Below, one piece after another: positions 59,472-64,000 of a stretch of DNA of 64,000 bases. The stretch is from UMGS1696 sp964623635. Its GTDB lineage: Bacteria; Bacillota; Clostridia; Oscillospirales; CAG-272. The notes beneath the pieces were generated by a model. The model did not search any database, had not been told where the DNA came from, and saw only the letters and a list, made by a program, of their open reading frames with translations. The translations under genes were made by a program, and so were the position numbers. Location: positions 1-64,000 of the forward strand of contig CAZUUA010000008.1 in assembly GCA_964623635.1 (NCBI GenBank). The letters run 5' to 3'. Each line of letters starts with the position of its first letter. Positions within the stretch are counted from its first letter, which is position 1.

Positions 59472-61593
59472 GCCGGAACGGTGGCTTACCGTCTCTTGGT
59501 GGCATCGGCGGCCTTCCTGCAGGGAATGGCGACCTTCCGTCTTTGGGTGGCATCGGCGGCCTTCCTGCAGGGAATGGCGACCTTCCCATTGGCATTGGTG
59601 GGTGATTTTCCGGTATTCTCGATCCAGCATAGTCTTCCTCCCCATGATCCTGGGTATTGTCGGTATCCGTGATGTATCGTTTGGCTTGCGTGGAGAATAA
59701 TGTGTAATAGGCGCCGTGGTGCTGCATCAGCTCGCTGTGGCTGCCGATCTCAATGACCTTCCCGTATTCCAGCACCACCACCTTGTTGGCCACTGTAGCC
59801 GAAGACAGCCGGTGGGACACGAAAATGGTGGTCTTGTCCTTGCGCAGGGAGTCGAACTGGTTGTAGATCTCCTGCTCGGCAATGGGGTCCAGAGATGCGG
59901 TGGGTTCGTCCAGAATGATGATGTCGGAGTCCGAATAGAACGCACGGGCAATGGACAGCTTCTGCCACTGACCAATGGACAGCTCGATGCCGTTCTCCTC
60001 AAAGTAGCGCATCAGCGGCGTGTCGTACCCATCCGGCAGCTTCTCGATAAACTGGTCGGCACTGCTCTGCTCGGCGGCCTGTCGTATCCCGTCCATGTCC
60101 TCTCCACGGGAAAGCTGGCCGAACTGGATGTTCTCCTTCACGTTCACCGCATACTTGCCGAAGTCCTGGAAAATAATGCCAAACAGCTGGTACAGGTCCT
60201 CCACTGCATACTCCCGGATGTCGTGACCGTCCAGGGTGATCGTGCCCTCTGTGGGATCGTAAAGCCGGGTCAGCAGCTTGATCAGTGTGGTCTTTCCGGC
60301 GCCGTTCAGTCCCACCAGTGCCACGGTGTCTCCCGGCTCGATGGTCAGGTTCACGTGGTCGATGACGTTGCGTTCGGTACCCGGATAGGCAAAGGACACG
60401 TTGTCGAACACGATGGTGTGACCGGTGTGATGGGTGACCTTCCGGGGTTCCGTTCGTTCTGCCAGCAGTGGCACGATGGTGACCTTTTCCTGCATGAAGG
60501 TGATCAGGTTGTCGATGAACAATGTGCCTTCGTAAATGGTGGCGGTGGTGGAGATCAGGGTACCGATGCCGTGTGCGATGGAATGCAGGGCACCGGTGTA
60601 CAGCGAATAGTCACCCACCTCGTACTTGCCTTCGGTCACACCTTTTGCGATGAACAGGAACAGCGCACAGTTCACCGCCGTAGAGAGCACCGAGGACAGC
60701 ATATGCCAAAGTCCTTCACCTACGAACAGCTTTTTCAGTCCGTCGAAATACTGCCGGAAGGTCTCGTTGTACCGGCCGATGAACAGCTCCGACAGCCCGA
60801 ACAGCCGCACTTCCTTGACCATATCCTTGTTGGTCATCAGGTTGGAATAATAGTTCATCTGCCGCCGTTCCTTGGAGTGGTGGCGCATATAGTGGAAGTT
60901 TTTCCGGCGGTAGATAAAGTTGATCAGCGCCGTGGGAATGCTGAGCAGGGCAATGATCCAAGGGGCCACCGAGCTGACGTTTGCCAATACCACGATGAAG
61001 GACACCATGCTGATGATGGTGGAGATCACGTTAAAGTTGGCGTTGATGATCTGTAGGGGTCTGTGTCCGGCTTCTCTGCGTGCGTTCTCCAACTTTTCGT
61101 AGAAATCCGGTCGGTCGAAGGATGCCAGATCCACGGTCTTTGCCTTGTGCATAAGCCGGAGATTGACGGTATTGGTGACCAGCTCCCCGGCGATGTTGGT
61201 GACGATATTGGACAAACGGCTGATCATGCTGGTGAAGAAGCTAAAGGCAAACTGCAGCACCAGCAGCCCTGCTACCACGGACAATTCACTGGGCATTCCA
61301 TTCTTTGCCGACACATAGGCCGAGGCTAAGCTGTTGAGTAGCCGGCTACTGATCAGGGCACTGATGACCGGTGTTATTCCGTTGAAGACAGCCATGAAGA
61401 CCATGAAGAACAGGATCCAGTGCTTTGTCTCCCAAACGATACGGAAAATGTATACGAGCCGTTTGCAGAATTTGGAGATCAGACGCCACAGGTACCCCGG
61501 CACTTCCCGGAGCGATTGCGGCTTTGGTTCCATGAGTTTTTCTCTTGCTTTTTCCTGAGGTCCCATGAACCCCGGCGGCGGCGGTATCATCAT
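59332..61593 (-). CDS. ABC exporter half with Pro-rich repeated tail
   Basis: A 753-residue exporter: six-helix membrane domain (about 50-330), then ATPase with Walker A GLNGAGKTT, signature LSIGQWQKLSIARA, Walker B IIILDEPTASLD and SHRLSS. The helical N-terminus PPPPGFMGPQEKAREKLMEPKPQS is proline-rich. After the ATPase a tail of about 100 residues carries a 16-residue repeat (GRSPFPAGRPPMPPKD type, two full units and remnants), likely disordered. The family (relatives of bacteriocin and lipid exporters) does not tell the cargo. Its end overlaps the CotH gene. AAAGGAG precedes ATGATG; a perfect promoter lies upstream. Confidence 0.9.
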   Translation of the reverse strand: MMIPPPPGFMGPQEKAREKLMEPKPQSLREVPGYLWRLISKFCKRLVYIFRIVWETKHWILFFMVFMAVFNGITPVISALISSRLLNSLASAYVSAKNGMPSELSVVAGLLVLQFAFSFFTSMISRLSNIVTNIAGELVTNTVNLRLMHKAKTVDLASFDRPDFYEKLENARREAGHRPLQIINANFNVISTIISMVSFIVVLANVSSVAPWIIALLSIPTALINFIYRRKNFHYMRHHSKERRQMNYYSNLMTNKDMVKEVRLFGLSELFIGRYNETFRQYFDGLKKLFVGEGLWHMLSSVLSTAVNCALFLFIAKGVTEGKYEVGDYSLYTGALHSIAHGIGTLISTTATIYEGTLFIDNLITFMQEKVTIVPLLAERTEPRKVTHHTGHTIVFDNVSFAYPGTERNVIDHVNLTIEPGDTVALVGLNGAGKTTLIKLLTRLYDPTEGTITLDGHDIREYAVEDLYQLFGIIFQDFGKYAVNVKENIQFGQLSRGEDMDGIRQAAEQSSADQFIEKLPDGYDTPLMRYFEENGIELSIGQWQKLSIARAFYSDSDIIILDEPTASLDPIAEQEIYNQFDSLRKDKTTIFVSHRLSSATVANKVVVLEYGKVIEIGSHSELMQHHGAYYTLFSTQAKRYITDTDNTQDHGEEDYAGSRIPENHPPMPMGRSPFPAGRPPMPPKDGRSPFPAGRPPMPPRDGKPPFRHGKEPFPQGKPMEDHAGAGAPADKSADRAADRVPEPGNLPGDGDRS
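59501..59600 (-). repeat. 48-base tandem repeat in the ABC exporter tail
   Basis: Copies begin at 59501 and 59549 (period 48 bases = 16 codons), nearly identical, with a degenerate third from about 59593. Length is a multiple of three, so copy number can change without loss of frame in the ABC gene. Confidence 0.85.
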
Positions 61594-61634
61594 ATGGTGT
61601 TCTCCTTTGCGTTTTATGAAATGTATACGACACT

Positions 61635-61663
61635 ATTATACCGCACGGCGCAGGATTTGTCAA
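61635..61663 (-). promoter_or_regulatory. Sigma-A promoter of the ABC-CotH operon
   Basis: Minus strand TTGACA (61658-61663) and TATAAT (61635-61640), both perfect, 17-base spacer. Confidence 0.85.
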
Positions 61664-61753
61664 ATGTTATCGTAATAAAGCAAATGAATTCTGCAATTTC
61701 ACGGATAGGCCCGGCGACATTCACAAATATTTGCGCAAATTCGTACATTTCTA

Positions 61754-61782
61754 TTTACAAACGGCTAAAAATATGCTATACT
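61754..61782 (+). promoter_or_regulatory. Sigma-A promoter of the fourth solute-binding lipoprotein
   Basis: TTTACA (61754-61759) and TATACT (61777-61782), 17-base spacer. Confidence 0.7.
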
Positions 61783-61821
61783 GATGATACTTCACATGAT
61801 ACGGAAACGGAGACAACGAAC

Positions 61822-63279
61822 ATGAAAAAATGTATGACGATCCTGCTGCTTGCGGCGATGCTGCTGGCTTCCTGCGGACAGAGCGGCACAGCGGACAACG
61901 GCGAGACCACCGGCACAGATACCACAGCGGCGGAGACCGAAACGGAGACCATCGACCTGTATGCGGATACGGTAGAAGCCGAAGATTTTGGCGGTCGTGA
62001 TTTCCATTTTCTGCTGTACGGCACAGGTGCAGAGATCAGCTGGTCGGTCTTTGATGTGATCGCAGAAGAGGCCACCGGAGAAGGGATCAACGATGCCATC
62101 TACAACCGGAACCTGGCTATCAACGAAAAATACAATATCGAGATCACCGGTATCATGGAATCCGGCGCCAGCACATCGCTCTCCAAGGCTGTGCAGGCCG
62201 GCGACTCCACCTATGACGCTGCCTTTTTGGACACCTATGCATCCGCTTCTGCAGCACAGGCCGGGATCCTGATGGACTACAGTATGCTGTCTGCCATCGA
62301 TGTGACCAAGCCCTATTGGGACAGCCACTGTGTGTCCGATCTTTCCATCGGGAACAAGGTATATTTTCTGACCGGCGATATTTCCACCATCGATAAAAAA
62401 GCCACCTGGATCCTCATGTTCAACAAAAATCTGGTAAACGATTTTGATCTGGAGTCGCCTTACGATGTGGTGAACGAAGGCCGCTGGACCATCGACAAGT
62501 TCCAGGAAATGTCTGCGGACGTATCCAGTGACCTGAACGGAGACGGCGAGATGACCAAGGAAGACCAGTACGGTCTTGCCACCACGCCGGACACGGTGCA
62601 TGGGCTGTTCTACTCCTGTGGCGGTCGATACATCCAGAAGGACGAAAACGACCTGCCCATCTTTGATATGGACGTAGAGCTGTGTACCTCGATTTTGGAG
62701 ACCACCGGTGAGATCCTTGCCAACCAGCAGAACACCCTGCTGACCACCCGGATCAAGAATTCCTCCGACGTGATCGCCGACATCAAGAACTGCTTCATCG
62801 AAGGACGGGCGCTGTTCTATGGAGAAGTGATGTTCCACGTATCGGGGCTGCGGGAAATGGCAGACGATTTTGGCATCATTCCCATGCCCAAGCGCAACGA
62901 GGAGCAGGCAGAATATGTGACCTACACCAATCCGGCCGGTCCCATGCTGCTTGTCCCCATGACCACAGCAGACACGAACTGCACCGGAAAGGTACTGGAA
63001 TCGCTTGCCTCTGCGTCCCACTACACCCTGACCCCGGCTTACTATGAGATCGCACTGAAGGGTAAGTACGCCCGTGACACCGACTCTGCCGCCATGCTGG
63101 ATATCATCTTTGCCAACCGGGTCTACGACCTGACCCAGGCCTACGGTTGGGGCACCATGCCCACGTCCTACAAGGATCTGGCCATCAAGGGATCCACCGA
63201 CCTGGCTTCTCTGGTGGCATCCAAACAAAGCTCCTTTGATTCTGCCATCGAAAAGTTCGTGGGGGCTTTTGAAGGCTGA
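61822..63279 (+). CDS. Orphan extracellular solute-binding lipoprotein (fourth of four)
   Basis: A 485-residue lipoprotein with lipobox LLASC near residue 18 and a Thr/Glu linker. It keeps the group order: EDFGGRDFHFLLY, GEGINDAIYNRNLAINEKYN, TKPYWDSHCV (one of the Trp lost), a canonical-looking acidic loop DLNGDGEMTKEDQYG and IPMPKRNEEQAEYVT. GGAG precedes the ATG at 61822 by 11 bases, with a promoter upstream. No permease or ATPase of the importer type is adjacent; the divergent neighbour is an exporter. Confidence 0.85.
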   Translation: MKKCMTILLLAAMLLASCGQSGTADNGETTGTDTTAAETETETIDLYADTVEAEDFGGRDFHFLLYGTGAEISWSVFDVIAEEATGEGINDAIYNRNLAINEKYNIEITGIMESGASTSLSKAVQAGDSTYDAAFLDTYASASAAQAGILMDYSMLSAIDVTKPYWDSHCVSDLSIGNKVYFLTGDISTIDKKATWILMFNKNLVNDFDLESPYDVVNEGRWTIDKFQEMSADVSSDLNGDGEMTKEDQYGLATTPDTVHGLFYSCGGRYIQKDENDLPIFDMDVELCTSILETTGEILANQQNTLLTTRIKNSSDVIADIKNCFIEGRALFYGEVMFHVSGLREMADDFGIIPMPKRNEEQAEYVTYTNPAGPMLLVPMTTADTNCTGKVLESLASASHYTLTPAYYEIALKGKYARDTDSAAMLDIIFANRVYDLTQAYGWGTMPTSYKDLAIKGSTDLASLVASKQSSFDSAIEKFVGAFEG

Positions 63280-63359
63280 TCGGAAAAAGCAGTGGTTTGC
63301 GGGGAAGGTACAGGATACCTCCATGATTTTTCCCCATATGCCCCTTGACATCCGCATCC

Positions 63360-63412
63360 AAAGTGAGCCACCTGCTGAACTATACATGGTTCAACAGACG
63401 GCTCACTTTTTC
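63360..63412 (+). terminator. Terminator of the fourth solute-binding lipoprotein gene
   Basis: AAAGTGAGCC and GGCTCACTTTTT with inner pairing. Confidence 0.75.
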
Positions 63413-63488
63413 TTTGTATTTTGGATATGCTCCAACACTGTGAGAACCACAGAGAGGATATGCCAAAGCATTCCCCAATAACCAAATC

Positions 63489-63535
63489 AAAAGAGATAAG
63501 AAGCACAAACATCTATACTTCTTATCTCTTTTTCT
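63489..63535. terminator. Second terminator, bidirectional
   Basis: AAAAGAGATAAGAAG and CTTCTTATCTCTTTTT, 15-bp stem with A and T runs. It follows the first terminator by 77 bases with no gene in between. Confidence 0.75.
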
Positions 63536-63728
63536 GTTCCGTGCCACACATGGTCTCGTGCGGTTTGGGTATCCTATGGATATCTCGTAAACGAAAGAAT
63601 ACCCGGACAGGACACTGTCGTGACCATTTTCATTTCTCCATAAACAAAACAGAAACATTTTGGAAAACCTACGCAAACATGGATCTGGTATCCTATCGGT
63701 ACAAGAAAGACCACATTTGCAGGAGGAC

Positions 63729-63830
63729 ATGATGTTCCATATGATAGATACTATCCTTTCCAGATTCGACCAGTGCCTGAACCGGCTGGCGGCTGCCTAT
63801 GTTTCCTTTGTATACCGCCGTGCTGCGTGA
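63729..63830 (+). CDS. Candidate 33-residue protein
   Basis: ATGATG start with an ideal AGGAGG three bases ahead, coding 33 residues (MMFHMIDTILSRFDQCLNRL then AAAYVSFVYRRAA). The product is amphipathic, with positive charges at the end and no strong transmembrane helix. No family is known to me. It is 63 bases ahead of the next gene. The alternative is a chance frame behind a chance ribosome site. Confidence 0.4.
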   Translation: MMFHMIDTILSRFDQCLNRLAAAYVSFVYRRAA

Positions 63831-63893
63831 CACATATTTCTCGTTTGTCCGGGCATACTGACCTTGTAACAACGCAAGAAAAGAGGAATCGGT

Positions 63894-64000
63894 ATGCAAG
63901 AGCAAAGCACAAACGCACCCACCAAGGAACTGTTGTCCGAGGTGCATCGGAATCTGGTGATGGGCAGCAAAAGTCTGGTGGACGTACTGCCCAAGGTACA
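63894..64000 (+). CDS. Start of an unknown conserved protein (truncated by window)
   Basis: First 35 residues: the start is MQEQSTNAPTKELLSEVHRN and it continues LVMGSKSLVDVLPKV. AAGAGGAA precedes the ATG. The helical pattern ELLSEVHRNLVMGSKSLVDVLPKV resembles the first helix of four-helix-bundle (ferritin-like) stress proteins of Firmicutes, but too little is visible to name it. Confidence 0.6.
   Translation, partial: MQEQSTNAPTKELLSEVHRNLVMGSKSLVDVLPKV

Larger units (their letters stand above)
63280..63728. other. Gene-free stretch carrying two terminators
   Basis: Apart from the two terminators I see no gene with a ribosome site on either strand. The last 190 bases should hold the promoter for the rightward small genes but no good pair was found. 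Confidence 0.5.

Noticed and set aside
61792..63387. 531-residue leftward open frame opposite the fourth solute-binding lipoprotein
   Set aside because: Antisense of a gene with promoter, ribosome site, lipobox and family motifs.
1..64000. CRISPR array, prophage, insertion sequence, tRNA or rRNA gene
   Set aside because: None recognised on reading both strands; the only regular repeats are the coding ones described.

Overview
The window is a moderately GC-rich stretch of a bacterial chromosome, most likely from an anaerobic Firmicute of class Clostridia (an Oscillospirales-type gut or rumen organism). The grounds are spoVG, a WalR/WalK two-component operon followed by YycH/YycI-like genes, trmK, a Na+-pumping decarboxylase beta subunit, a DUF1858 redox protein, strong AAGGAGG ribosome binding sites and near-consensus sigma-A promoters with 17-base spacers. 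The order is inference from gene content; no 16S rRNA or tRNA gene is present. I see no phage, insertion sequence, CRISPR array or integrase. Most long overlapping reading frames are antisense shadows.

Layout. 1-295: truncated start of a decarboxylase beta subunit. 544-3714: promoter, probable 6S RNA, ribulose-phosphate-epimerase-like gene, glycerol-1-phosphate dehydrogenase and an unknown gene. 3806-6822: a two-domain GH43-like hydrolase divergent from a TraX-like membrane protein. 6989-7902: a decayed ECF sigma factor and its partner, each frameshifted. 8051-19669: three of the window's four orphan solute-binding lipoproteins, a transglutaminase-like protein, the glycolytic pair pgk-tpiA, an iron-containing alcohol dehydrogenase and a small secreted protein. 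19856-30514: spoVG, murC, an HTH membrane regulator, DUF1015, DUF4349 and DUF218 genes, serA, serC, aspartate kinase and a HIT protein. 30669-34362: amidohydrolase, an FkbM methyltransferase carrying a 96-base palindromic repeat in frame, and a clan GH-A glycosidase. 34439-37763: an MBOAT/DHHW O-acylation pair and a lipoprotein. 37988-41067: nif3-trmK and murA with a DUF1858 gene. 41353-48752: the wal locus with two upstream membrane or secreted genes. 48812-50417: an RluA-type pseudouridine synthase and a small conserved gene. 50777-56234: ABC exporter half, DUF1854 protein, second ABC exporter half. 56374-57711: cytoplasmic GH10 xylanase. 57903-61593: an ABC exporter whose Pro-rich repeated tail overlaps the start of a CotH-like lipoprotein gene. 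61822-64000: the fourth solute-binding lipoprotein, a small candidate gene and a truncated gene.

How it fits together. Core metabolism (pgk, tpiA, serA, serC, aspartate kinase), wall synthesis (murA, murC) and envelope control (WalRK) are interleaved with carbohydrate enzymes lacking signal peptides, which suggests that oligosaccharides are imported and cut inside the cell. The most unusual items are the palindromic repeat living as coding sequence, the four divergent solute-binding lipoproteins without permeases, the zinc-ribbon/DUF1854 ABC exporter, the dual-coding ABC/CotH overlap, and the sigma factor locus in which both genes have lost their frame.
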